Assembly: GCF_018861315.1 (NCBI RefSeq)
Contig: NZ_JAHLDL010000004.1
Location: 124,001 to 188,000, forward strand
DNA: 64,000 nucleotides
Source: Clostridium bowmanii
Lineage (GTDB): Bacteria > Bacillota > Clostridia > Clostridiales > Clostridiaceae
Direction: 5' to 3'
The position numbers and the translations under genes are program-made. The notes under the pieces were generated by a model. That model searched no databases and was not told the origin of the DNA. It worked only from the letters and a program-made list of their open reading frames with translations. Of this stretch, positions 26,126 to 34,772 are shown piece by piece; position 1 is the first letter of the stretch, and every line of letters begins with the position of its first letter.

Positions 26126-26533
26126 ATGAAAACAACATCATTTCAGGAGTGGCTAGATGGAGTTAAACTAAGACACAATATATGTGAGCAAGACTTTGTA
26201 TTTAATATATTGTGTACTTATGGACATAAATTATGGGCTAGTAACACTGAGCAAGCAAGTTATAGCAAAGACAGAGTTAATATTAAATCAGCTGTTGATG
26301 GTGCTAAGTTTGCAAAAATAGAATATATTAATGATAGATTTATACTATCAGGTAATACAGATGCACATCAGTACAAAGGGATGATAGAACAGGATATAAC
26401 ATTGAATAGAAACAAATGGGAACGAATAAAAGAAAAGATAAAGCATTACAATAGATACAAAGGTAAAGAAGGATCAATGGAAATTGATAGTACTAATGTA
26501 GAAGAAGTGATGGGTTTATTTGTAGTAAGATAA
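26126..26533 (+). CDS. Unknown small protein
   Basis: A 135-residue protein (TTSFQEWLDGVKLRHNICEQ...) with AAATGGGGG upstream of the ATG at suitable distance. It is the last of four same-strand unknown genes (24039-26533). No motif, signal peptide or membrane segment was recognised. Confidence 0.5.
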   Translation: MKTTSFQEWLDGVKLRHNICEQDFVFNILCTYGHKLWASNTEQASYSKDRVNIKSAVDGAKFAKIEYINDRFILSGNTDAHQYKGMIEQDITLNRNKWERIKEKIKHYNRYKGKEGSMEIDSTNVEEVMGLFVVR

Positions 26534-26621
26534 AATATGAAAATTGTTACTATCCTTTCGGTTTGTAATTTATTATGAGGATTGGGAGGATTTTTTAAAA
26601 TTATAAAGTAAACGAATGTTT

Positions 26622-26687
26622 TATTATACTAGTGGCAGTAAATATGAAGGTGAATGGTCACTAGGAGAACGACATATTTTAACCTAG
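26622..26687 (+). pseudogene. MORN-repeat remnant
   Basis: A 22-codon frame reads FYYTSGSKYEGEWSLGERHI, which fits a single MORN repeat (Y.GEW..G...). It lacks a start and the rest of a gene. The surrounding 26534-27299 shows only broken frames otherwise. Confidence 0.3.
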
Positions 26688-26731
26688 TTAAGTGTCTACC
26701 TATCTATCTCTATTGCGTTTACTATCAATAA

Positions 26732-26848
26732 TTAAAGAAAGCACCTATAAATTAATATAGATGCTCTTACTGAATAATATTTTTTTATATAGTATTTATT
26801 AGTAAGAGGATTAATAGTAAATCCATATTTACAACCAACTTTAACCAT
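26732..26848 (-). CDS. 38-residue ORF running into a terminator
   Basis: An ATG at 26848 behind GGAGGGTTAGCA starts MVKVGCKYGFTINPLTNKYY. The last ten codons lie in a terminator hairpin (AGCACCTATA/TATAGATGCT, 26739-26770), so the 3' end of the original gene seems lost. The ribosome site is good; the product is unknown. Confidence 0.3.
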   Translation of the reverse strand: MVKVGCKYGFTINPLTNKYYIKKYYSVRASILIYRCFL

Positions 26849-27299
26849 TGCTAACCCTCCACTAAAAATATTTACCTTATCAAATTGAGGTTTAATAATG
26901 ATTTTACTAGTAGTGATTTGAGAATACTAATTATTTAATATGAACGTTCTATATATAGTTTATAAAAGTAGACTTTTATGAACTATATTTTTATCAATTT
27001 GGCAAGTGTTGAAAAGGCACTAGTTAAAATGTCTGTTTTATATAGTGAATGTATCTATTGTTATTTTATTATTAATTTAGCATTAGCAATGTCTATGTAT
27101 ATTATTGTTATTTTTACTGCATAATAATTTTATAACCTTTTACTTTAAAGCTAAAAAAAGGAACTTTAAATAATTGAAAATTGTAATTAATCGGAACATT
27201 TAGATATATTATGGTGATTATTTGATGTTTTCAAGCCTAAATGAGTGTAGTAAATTGAAAAATTTATAGCATGATGAATTACGATTATATAGAAAGTTA

Positions 27300-27450
27300 A
27301 AGACTTACCATCGGATTTCTCTAGTCCTATGCTCTAAGAATGTGGCAGGATGACCGACTACTAATGTTCTGTAGTCAAACACCTAAACATATGAACTCTA
27401 TATTGTCATTGGCAAAGGGGAAAATTCTCTGAAAAGATGGGTGGTTAGAA
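27300..27450 (+). ncRNA. Candidate omega-RNA (HEARO-type guide RNA) of IscB
   Basis: The 150 bases directly upstream of iscB are gene-free and fold by eye. TCGG (27311-27314) pairs with CCGA (27354-27357) around AGTCCT/AGGA (27324-27328 / 27347-27350), whose loop contains ATGCTCTAAGAATGTGGC. GACTAC (27356-27361) and GTAGTC (27371-27376) form a perfect hairpin that competes for two bases. A GGCAAAGGGGAAA segment follows at 27411. IscB guide RNAs lie just 5' of the nuclease gene with the guide at their 5' end, and the loop motif and AAAGGGGAAA segment resemble known ones. The 5' end is not determined; the guide would lie near 27280-27300. Confidence 0.65.
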
Positions 27451-28704
27451 ATGACCGAAATTATTAAAAATAAAGAATATGCCTTTGTATTAGATATAAA
27501 CGACAAGAAATTATCTCCTACAAATATTAAAAATGCTTGGTTTCTTATTAGAAAGCAAAAAGCAACTATTATTATTAAATATCCTATGGTTATTAAATTA
27601 AAAAGGGAAATACTCAATTGTGAGTTAGACAATTCAGAACACATTTTTGGTCATGATGATGGTTCAAAATATGTTGGTATATCAATTGTACAAAAATGTA
27701 AAACTAAAAACAAACCTACGTTGAAAGGTACTATTATACTACGTCAAAATGTTAGTGCTTTAATGAGAGTTAGAAGACATCGTCGTGCTTATCGAAGGTC
27801 TAATAAAAGATATAGACCTAGGAGAGTTAATAACAGATTTAACAGTAATAAAAAAGAAAGAATATCTCCGACTATTAAACAAAAACGTGAAACTATCCTT
27901 AGAATGATACATATACTTAGCAAATATATCAATATAAGAGAATATCATTTGGAAGATGTAGTAATAGATATAAAACTATTAACCGAAGGGAACAAGTTAG
28001 ACATAGGTCAATATCAAAAACCTAACAGAATGAATAAAAATTTAAGAAAAGCAACAATTATAAGGGATAATTATAAGTGCATGGAATGTGGTAAAACTAA
28101 TTGCAAGCTACAAGCTCATCATATTGTTCCAGTGAGATTAAAAGGTGCTGATACATTAGAAAATTCAATTACTTTATGTATTAGTTGCCATAAAAAAGTA
28201 ACCGGTACAGAGGAATTATATATAGATAAATTCCAAAAAATTATTGGTGGTAAAAATACAAGATATGATTATGCACAACATGTAATGCAAGGGAAAACTT
28301 ATTTGAGAAATGAATTAAGTAAACTAGGGAAATTGGTTTTAACAACTGGCAAAGATACTGCCAATAAACGTATAAAATGGAACATTAAAAAGTCTCACTC
28401 TAATGATGCTATTGTAATAACTAATTTAACAATTAATAATGATGATTGCAACATAAAAGATTGGGCAATTAAACCTATTAGAAAAAAATCTAAAGCAATT
28501 ATTAAAGAAATGAATGGATTTAGACATAGAGATTTAGTAAAGTACACAAAAAAAGATGGTTCATACTACATTGGTTATATTATAGCATTTCGATTTAAGA
28601 AAAAAGAATGTAATATAACTACTTGCGAAGGTGAAATATTAAGAGGATATAGTGTTAATCGTTTAAAGTTAATTTGGAGCTTTAATAAAATGTATTGGCT
28701 ATAA
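27451..28704 (+). CDS. iscB: IscB RNA-guided nuclease
   Basis: A 417-residue IscB, the transposon-encoded ancestor of Cas9. In order: the N-terminal PLMP-type domain (residues 10-50, AFVLDINDKKLSPT...YPMVIKL); RuvC-I with DDGSKYVG (69-76); an Arg-rich bridge helix (VRRHRRAYRRSNKRYRPRR, 107-125); RuvC-II with E168; an HNH domain between Cys pairs CMEC and CISC, with H223-H224, N238 and H247; RuvC-III KSHSNDA (H316, D319); and a C-terminal target-adjacent-motif-type domain (GFRHRDLVKYTKKDGSYY). All catalytic positions appear intact. IscB proteins usually travel with IS200/IS605 elements, but no tnpA is in the window. The omega-RNA candidate lies immediately upstream. Confidence 0.9.
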   Translation: MTEIIKNKEYAFVLDINDKKLSPTNIKNAWFLIRKQKATIIIKYPMVIKLKREILNCELDNSEHIFGHDDGSKYVGISIVQKCKTKNKPTLKGTIILRQNVSALMRVRRHRRAYRRSNKRYRPRRVNNRFNSNKKERISPTIKQKRETILRMIHILSKYINIREYHLEDVVIDIKLLTEGNKLDIGQYQKPNRMNKNLRKATIIRDNYKCMECGKTNCKLQAHHIVPVRLKGADTLENSITLCISCHKKVTGTEELYIDKFQKIIGGKNTRYDYAQHVMQGKTYLRNELSKLGKLVLTTGKDTANKRIKWNIKKSHSNDAIVITNLTINNDDCNIKDWAIKPIRKKSKAIIKEMNGFRHRDLVKYTKKDGSYYIGYIIAFRFKKKECNITTCEGEILRGYSVNRLKLIWSFNKMYWL

Positions 28705-28898
28705 AATTATGTCTACTGATTAAATGAAATGAGTTTGCAGCTAATGTTGAAAATCTGAATTCTAGTATAGATATATTGATAGAAAATACCGGTAGATCAA
28801 GTGGGTTTAAGTTAAGCGCAACATAGATAATATCGTTGTCGAATGAAATCTAAATAAATTATACATTCGATATTTAAAGAGGGTCTAGCAGACATTTG

Positions 28899-28930
28899 GG
28901 GATACTATCACTTGGATAGTATCCCTAAAT
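28899..28930 (+). terminator. Hairpin downstream of iscB
   Basis: GGGATACTATC (28899-28909) and GATAGTATCCC (28915-28925) form a perfect 11-bp stem with a 5-base loop. There is no T run. It may mark the right end of the IscB element or act as a transcript end. Confidence 0.55.
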
Positions 28931-29141
28931 ACTTATGTTTTCTAGTAATATTTATCAAAACATTGTTGACTCAATGGTTATTGTTTATTACCTTTGACTG
29001 CTTTTTATAATAAATTTAAATATATAAATCAATTGATAAAAACAACTTCATCCATAGGGGCATTTTATATATTATATGCATTATTAAATGATTATTTTGA
29101 GACATGCATCCACAAATCGGAAAATAGAACTTCATTATTTT

Positions 29142-29300
29142 TTATTTACATTTAATAAGATTAGAAATGTCCTGTGTTTGCTTTAATCTTCTTTTATCCT
29201 TACTTAAAAAGAAATGAATAATTTGTCCTGCTAAATAATAAAACTCGGACGCATCCTCTACAGAGTTAACACTTTTTGTCGTTAATTTTTCTTTTTTAAA
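29142..29300 (-). pseudogene. Fragment resembling CRISPR Cas8b/Csh1
   Basis: The minus-strand frame ending at TAA (29142-29144) reads ...VNSVEDASEFYYLAG then QIIHFFLSKDKRRLKQTQDI. The 'EFYYLAGQ..(Y/H)FFLSKDK' pattern resembles a conserved segment of the Csh1/TM1802 branch of type I-B Cas8b proteins, which are about 500-600 residues. Only about 52 codons remain; a stop and frame breaks lie upstream. No repeat array or other cas gene was found in the window. The match is from memory of the family pattern and needs a profile search. Confidence 0.4.
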
Positions 29301-29309
29301 TTTCTCTTA

Positions 29310-29830
29310 TTTGATATATTGATTTCATGGATATCTAGCACCTTTTCTAATATTTGATATACTCATATATAGCACTTTATTTTAGTTGTTTGTAGCAAAA
29401 GCTTAAGTTAAACAATTTCAATAAATTTCTTGTTTTCATTTAGCAATAATAATATACAATTTCATATTGCATGGTATTGATGGTTATATTACTCATAATT
29501 AGATTTATTGAAAATACAAAAAAACGAACAAAAAAAGAATGATAAGAAAGTACCAGCAATCTTATCATCATACTCAAACTCACAATTAGTTTAAATTATT
29601 AATCTCATAAATAGATCTCACAACTATTACTTATTTAAATTATACCACATTAAATATATAATATTCATTCTTAAATATACAATACAAAAAAAACGGTGCT
29701 AGTTTCAATTTAATTAACTTAATATATTAAGTCGGACATGATAACATCTCGATAGATAGCCTACATTTAACATAAGGACTGCATATAAAACAATTGAAGT
29801 GTCTTTGTTAAATTAATTATGACAGAAATA
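29310..29830. other. Gene-free stretch after the Cas8-like remnant
   Basis: AT-rich DNA with broken frames only. A hairpin with arms ATGATAAGA / TCTTATCAT lies at about 29539-29570. CRISPR repeats were looked for and not seen. Confidence 0.35.
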
Positions 29831-29862
29831 AAAGGGGTATATAAAGTTTACCCCTTTTTTTA
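29831..29862 (+). terminator. Terminator
   Basis: AAAGGGGTA pairs with TACCCCTTT and continues as a T7 run. No complete gene lies directly upstream, so it is an orphan, probably left from a lost gene. Confidence 0.75.
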
Positions 29863-29957
29863 CCACGTATAGACTGTATTTAATAGGGATTGCTTAAACT
29901 TAGTTAAAAAGTTAAATGACTATATGGAAGGGATAGAAGGCTTTTGGGATTTAATTA

Positions 29958-30010
29958 AACTTGCTTCATACGAACAAGTTGGTCGTAGGTTCGACTCCTG
30001 TCCGAATCCT
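29958..30010 (+). other. tRNA-like 3' half (possible attachment-site relic)
   Basis: CTTCATACG resembles an anticodon loop with CAT, followed by GGTCGTAGGTTCGACTCC TG and CCGAATCC. The T-arm is GTAGG-TTCGACT-CCTGT (stem with two G-U pairs), then a 3' acceptor strand. A matching 5' half is not found at the right distance, so this is not a working tRNA. Integrases often leave such 3' fragments of tRNA genes at element borders. Confidence 0.5.
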
Positions 30011-30093
30011 AAAATATATGCTATTTTATAGGCTAATTATTATGTAGGTTTATACATAAAAAAAATTGAATTATATGCAAGACAACACAAATG

Positions 30094-30134
30094 CAACGGT
30101 ATATTTAAGAACTTATCTTAAATATGCCGTTGTT
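30094..30134. repeat. Inverted repeat before the GIY-YIG gene
   Basis: AACGGTATATTTAAG and CTTAAATATGCCGTT form a 15-bp stem (one mismatch) around an 8-base loop. There is no T run. It lies 115 bases upstream of the gene at 30247 and is a possible protein-binding site. Confidence 0.45.
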
Positions 30135-30246
30135 AATTAAAAATCCCATCATATAGTTATATTGACATAAATAATAAAACGTTGCATATTTTGTAATAAA
30201 ATAGTAGTATAACTTATGGTATAATCAAAATTATTGGGGGCTTAAT

Positions 30247-30867
30247 ATGGGATTTTGGGACAAAGTTGGGAAATTTGCAGCAACAATTATAGAGGAAGGA
30301 CCTGAATTACTGTCTGCACTTGCTGAAAAAGGTGCAAAACAACAAGGACAAGCATTAAAAAATGCAGAGCATAGAATTAATGAATATGAGAGGAAAGTAT
30401 CAAATTCTCAGCAATCAAAGGAAATGAATAATCCAGAATATGCAAGAAGAATAAATGATGCGAAACAAAAATTAGAAAATGTTAAAATAGAAATCAACAA
30501 AAAAACTGGAACAGGTAGTTGTGGAACTGCAACATTAAAAAGCGCAGCTAATTCTAGTAATCTAGAAAATAGCCCAGGAGTGTACATTTTGAGATTAGAT
30601 GGCGAATTAATGAAAGTAGGAAGTGCTGTGATTGGAGTGCAGAAAAGAATGCAGCAATATTATGGTTTAAACACAGCTTGTGGATTAAATAAACATATCA
30701 ATAATGAAAATAGAGATAGAATAACTATAGCATGGCAACATTGTTCGACAGATAAATGCAACGAGTTGGAATCAAAGCTTTTTAATAAATACGGTGGAGT
30801 TCAAAATATGCCTTGGGCTGAAAGAAGGCCAAATTGTAGCAATGATTCAGTGTCATTAAAAATATAA
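30247..30867 (+). CDS. GIY-YIG domain protein with helical N-terminus
   Basis: Residues 1-95 are helical, with a coiled-coil stretch (NAEHRINEYERKVSNSQQ). Residues 108-195 match a GIY-YIG nuclease domain: PGVYILRLDGELMKVGSAVIGVQKRMQQYY (GVY...KVG, then the conserved Arg) and a Glu in ELESKLFNKYGG near the end. GIY-YIG proteins cut DNA by a single-metal mechanism. TTGGGGGC precedes the ATG. It lies 59 bases upstream of an HNH endonuclease gene and next to Pycsar, a defence context. Confidence 0.7.
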   Translation: MGFWDKVGKFAATIIEEGPELLSALAEKGAKQQGQALKNAEHRINEYERKVSNSQQSKEMNNPEYARRINDAKQKLENVKIEINKKTGTGSCGTATLKSAANSSNLENSPGVYILRLDGELMKVGSAVIGVQKRMQQYYGLNTACGLNKHINNENRDRITIAWQHCSTDKCNELESKLFNKYGGVQNMPWAERRPNCSNDSVSLKI

Positions 30868-30926
30868 TCTCGTTATAATTAAAAGTACTTAAGGTGATTA
30901 AATATGAAATATGAGGAGATTAGAGT

Positions 30927-32123
30927 ATGATTAAACTAACGGTAGAGCAAATAAAGCTTGCAGAACAGCTTTTGATTACAGTTATGAAAAAAGAACCTTG
31001 TGTAGAATATAAAGAATTAGGGGATAGAGTTGAACCGATAATTCATCATAGGCAAGTTCCACGAAACATTGGAGTTATTTCAGAACTGTGCTTTGAATTG
31101 GGATTGCCATTTCTTTCAGCAAAAGTTATTACTAAAGGTAGAGATGTAGCTGGATCAGGATTTTATAAGCTTTATGTTGAATATTTTCCTGAAGCTAAAA
31201 AATTAACCCCTAGAGAGGTATTTAAGGAAGAATGTAAGAAAATTAGAGAATTTACTGAATGGTATAAGCTTGCAGATTATTTGAAAATAGATATTGACTT
31301 GCCTAGACCGACAACAAAAGTAGATAATGATGTTAAATTATCAATAAGAATACTGCCAATGAGCAAAGCAGAATTTCCGAGATGGAGTATAGAGGATGTT
31401 CAGAATAACTATTTTTTAGGAAGACTTATAAATAATCAAAATGGTATGTATTATTTCAAGAAATATGGAATGGACGTAAATGAAGGTTCTCTAGTACTCT
31501 TCCAATTTGATAATTTGATTATAGCCACGGCAGAGCTTTTGAGTATTGATAGGTTTGATACACCTGTGGATGGTGAAAATTATGGGGTATATAGGTTTGA
31601 TGTGAATTCGGTTAAGGTATTTCAATCAATTACGTTAGCTGAAATAAATAGAATAGATAATAATATAACTGTTTTTTCACAGTCTAAACAAAAAATAGAT
31701 TCTCAATTTTTGGATAAAATTAGTAACTTAATTAAATCAAAGCAAATTCCGATTTTACCTGATGAACTTCCAAGGCAATACAACGGGAAAATTATTGAAG
31801 GAGCAAAAAGACAGATTGTTGTTAATGCCTATGAAAGAAGCTACAAAGCAAGAAAAGCATGTATAGAACATTATGGATTTATATGTGTAGTTTGTGGCTT
31901 TGATTTTGCAAAGGTTTATGGTGAGGAATTTGAAGGGATAATACATGTTCATCATGTAAAGCCACTTTCTGAAATTCATGAATCTTATGAAGTTAATCCT
32001 ATAAAGGATTTGAGACCAGTTTGTCCTAATTGCCATTCAGCCTTGCACTCTAAAATTGATGGAAGGTTTTATGATATAGATGAATTGAAATCTAAAATTG
32101 TAGGAGGGCTACAAAAGGGATGA
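30927..32123 (+). CDS. HNH endonuclease, McrA-like C-terminal domain
   Basis: The 398-residue protein has a helical N-terminus (1-110), a beta-rich middle (120-270, IRILPMSKAEFPRW... possibly target recognition) and a C-terminal HNH domain: CVVCGFDF...IHVHHVKPLSE...NPIKDLRPVCPNCHSALH, with zinc Cys pairs and the HH...N...H catalytic set. This layout is that of methyl-directed or stand-alone HNH restriction enzymes. A GAGGAGATTAGAGT site precedes the ATG. It is probably co-transcribed with the GIY-YIG gene. Confidence 0.8.
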   Translation: MIKLTVEQIKLAEQLLITVMKKEPCVEYKELGDRVEPIIHHRQVPRNIGVISELCFELGLPFLSAKVITKGRDVAGSGFYKLYVEYFPEAKKLTPREVFKEECKKIREFTEWYKLADYLKIDIDLPRPTTKVDNDVKLSIRILPMSKAEFPRWSIEDVQNNYFLGRLINNQNGMYYFKKYGMDVNEGSLVLFQFDNLIIATAELLSIDRFDTPVDGENYGVYRFDVNSVKVFQSITLAEINRIDNNITVFSQSKQKIDSQFLDKISNLIKSKQIPILPDELPRQYNGKIIEGAKRQIVVNAYERSYKARKACIEHYGFICVVCGFDFAKVYGEEFEGIIHVHHVKPLSEIHESYEVNPIKDLRPVCPNCHSALHSKIDGRFYDIDELKSKIVGGLQKG

Positions 32124-32396
32124 AGATATTTATATAACCGTCTTGTTGATTTTATTTTTATTTTATATTCGATATTAAAGGGGCGTATTGAGGAAAATAA
32201 ACTCAGTAAAATGACGATAAACAAAGAGAAGATAATGATAATAAATTTTATGACTATATAAACCGTATAAAAAGATTTTATATAAAAGGAGAAATTATAA
32301 CTTTATAATAAAACAAGTCTATGTTACGAAAGAAATCTTATGGACAGTGCAATGAACGATTGGTACATAACAAATTGTAAATAGAGGTGAAGTTAT

Positions 32397-33836
32397 ATGT
32401 CTGTAGATATAAATAAAAATGAATATGAATTTGTCTCATCTGCCATTGATAAGATATTATCTGATCCGATAGAGAATATTGAATTAACTGATGGGATTCC
32501 ACCATTATCCGATGTATCCGATTCTAACAAAGTATTTAAAGGTAAACTATCAATACTTTTTGTGGATATGCGTAAATCGTCTGAATTGACTGATGAGTTA
32601 AAATCAAAGAAGATGGTTAAAATTTATCGTTCATTTATTAGGTTAATAATTCAAGCAATTAGATATTCAGGGGGGTATAGCAGACAATTCGCTGGCGATG
32701 GAATAATGGGTGTGTTTCAGGATTCTATTGATAATGACATAAATAAATTGTCATCCCAAAAAGCTATAAAGGCTGGAAGGTATATAACAACACTTATAGA
32801 TTATTGTTTAAATCCATTACTTAAAAAGCATATTAAAGGGATAAATATTGGGTGTGGCATTGGAATATGTACTGGACCAATTATGATTGCAAAAGCAGGT
32901 ATGCGCGGCAAGGAAGCCGATGAAAGCTGCGAAAATGAACTTGGAATTGTATGGGTAGGCTCAACAACCAATAATGCTAGTAGATATTGCAGCTTAGCCT
33001 ATGGCGGTGAGATATTCATAGATGCGGACACATTTAATGAATTTGAAATAGATGATAGTAAATGGGTGGAGGTATCAAGAGTTAAAGGAACGCGAACGTA
33101 TAAGGGTTATATAGCTACAGACTATTACTTGGAACTGGATGAAAGTATACAAGTAGACCATGTAAAAGCAATATTGGCAACAGATAGTAAAAATTCGTTT
33201 GTTAAGGATATATTTGATCAGATGACGAAAGAAGCTGTGACTCTCATTGACGAGATTGCGAAAAAATCTGCAGAAGGTGCGATCAAACTCGATGAATTAA
33301 AAAAGAGAGAGGAACAGATTAAAGTAAAGGAGGCCATTAATTTACAAAATGAAACAAAATTAAATCAATTCCAATCGCAATTAAATGCAAAGCAGTCTTC
33401 AGTAAACAGTATTGATGCGAAAAATAAAAGAGATGAATATGAACTTAATTTTAAAATATTCTCAATTGTACATTGTAAAAAGAATTTACAGGTTGAAATG
33501 GGAAAAGATTTTTGGGAAAAGCATTTGAAACTTTTAATAGAGCTAGGGTCAAGAATTGATAAAAATGAAACAATTGTAAAAGCTGAAATATGCTATGCTT
33601 TAGTAGATATATATCAAAATCTTAATATGAATACAGAGGCATACTTCGCATTATGCATTCAGGCTGAATACAATTCATGGATTTTAGACACTACCGTAGA
33701 AAACATTGTAAGAAAGACAGGTTGTCATTCTCAGATAAAAGGTGTTATCGAAAGGCGTTTATTGAAACCATTGACCGCTGAAACTCGAGATTATTTGGTG
33801 AAATGTATAGACAAACTTAAATTAATGGGCTATTAG
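32397..33836 (+). CDS. Pycsar-type class III nucleotide cyclase
   Basis: Residues 45-250 are a class III nucleotidyl cyclase domain: LSILFVDMRKSSEL with metal Asp57, and YSRQFAGDGIMGVF with metal Asp101, followed by the GIGICTGPIM and GGEIFIDADTF strands. In Pycsar such an enzyme makes cCMP or cUMP on phage infection to switch on the neighbouring effector. Residues 285-350 form a long coiled coil (AIKLDELKKREEQIKVKE...) and 350-479 a helical C-terminal domain, longer than a minimal cyclase. AGAGGTG precedes the ATG. The effector gene starts 10 bases downstream. Confidence 0.85.
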   Translation: MSVDINKNEYEFVSSAIDKILSDPIENIELTDGIPPLSDVSDSNKVFKGKLSILFVDMRKSSELTDELKSKKMVKIYRSFIRLIIQAIRYSGGYSRQFAGDGIMGVFQDSIDNDINKLSSQKAIKAGRYITTLIDYCLNPLLKKHIKGINIGCGIGICTGPIMIAKAGMRGKEADESCENELGIVWVGSTTNNASRYCSLAYGGEIFIDADTFNEFEIDDSKWVEVSRVKGTRTYKGYIATDYYLELDESIQVDHVKAILATDSKNSFVKDIFDQMTKEAVTLIDEIAKKSAEGAIKLDELKKREEQIKVKEAINLQNETKLNQFQSQLNAKQSSVNSIDAKNKRDEYELNFKIFSIVHCKKNLQVEMGKDFWEKHLKLLIELGSRIDKNETIVKAEICYALVDIYQNLNMNTEAYFALCIQAEYNSWILDTTVENIVRKTGCHSQIKGVIERRLLKPLTAETRDYLVKCIDKLKLMGY

Positions 33837-33846
33837 GGGGCTATTC

Positions 33847-34410
33847 ATGGATGAAGAGAGTTTTGCATATGAAAAAGATGATCTATACCAGACACTTGAC
33901 CGCATAAATCTATGGATTGAAAATAGTGATACAAAAACTTCGATTGCAATTGGTGCAATCGGAGTTGTTTTTGCGATTTTATTATCTAAAGACTATGCTG
34001 TTAAATTTAAAAATATAATAATCAGTATGATTAATAGTAAAAATTTTTTTTCGTTCTTATATCTTGCTGTTCTTGGTATTTCTATATACGTTATTTGTAA
34101 AGGATGTCACTATTTATTTAAAGTATTAGTGCCTCGAACAGATATGAATTTATATAAAGAATCAGGAATAAAAGTGGATTCATCGATTTTCTTTTCAACA
34201 ATAGCAAACACTAGATCATACAAGGATTTTAAGAAAATCATTGGGAAAAGCACTAAAGCTGTACAAAGGAATGACTTAATCTCACAAATTTACATATGCT
34301 CAAAAATATGTGATCTAAAATTCAAAAACTACAAAAGGGGAATAACTCTAGTTTCCGTAGGATTTATAATTTTTGTAATTGTAATAATTATTGGTTTAAT
34401 AATAACTTAA
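33847..34410 (+). CDS. Pycsar membrane effector (PycTM-like, DUF5706-like)
   Basis: A 187-residue protein with membrane segments at about 30-48, 66-88 and 165-187. The conserved segment SSIFFSTIANTRSYKDFKK...NDLISQIYICSKICDLKFKNYKRG matches the Pycsar TM-effector pattern. Binding of the cyclic pyrimidine nucleotide is thought to make such proteins disrupt the membrane and stop phage growth. A TAGGGGG site overlaps the cyclase stop; the 10-base gap means one operon. Confidence 0.85.
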   Translation: MDEESFAYEKDDLYQTLDRINLWIENSDTKTSIAIGAIGVVFAILLSKDYAVKFKNIIISMINSKNFFSFLYLAVLGISIYVICKGCHYLFKVLVPRTDMNLYKESGIKVDSSIFFSTIANTRSYKDFKKIIGKSTKAVQRNDLISQIYICSKICDLKFKNYKRGITLVSVGFIIFVIVIIIGLIIT

Positions 34411-34570
34411 CTTCAAGATATTTAATTATAATTAGGATTGGACAGTGCATTAAAGTCCTTAAAAAAAAGCTCAATAATACAAAAGCATAGGTGACTAAAT
34501 GTAATGTAATTGTAAATAATACCAGGTTCTTGCTACTTATTTATTTAATATCAATAGTTAGTGAGTATGC

Positions 34571-34616
34571 ACAGTTTTAAAGGAGATATCTTAAGTGATA
34601 TCTCCTTTAAAACTGT
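34571..34616. repeat. Perfect 20-bp inverted repeat downstream of Pycsar
   Basis: Arms 34571-34590 and 34597-34616 are exact complements (core AAAGGAGATATC / GATATCTCCTTT) around a 6-base loop TTAAGT. It is the strongest hairpin in the island. With no T run on the plus strand it is more like a processing or transposition end than a simple terminator. The rest of 34411-34772 has no convincing gene. Confidence 0.75.
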
Positions 34617-34772
34617 ACTATCGAATACAACTCATATTTTTGCTCTTGATTAATACCAATGTATCTAAGTGAAATGCTAGGAGAAGATTGACTAAAAGTA
34701 TCCATGATTAATCCAATGTTATACTTGGAAAGGTTATATGTCCAATATACCCAGGTCTTACGCGTGTAACTA

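Noticed and set aside
29886-30010. Complete tRNA gene
   Set aside because: GGATTG at 29887 could pair with the acceptor end at 30003, but the distance (about 124 bases) and the lack of a D-arm and clean anticodon stem rule out a working tRNA.
28700-30250. CRISPR array
   Set aside because: Looked for 28-37-base repeats with regular spacers, prompted by the Cas8-like remnant. Only single hairpins were seen.
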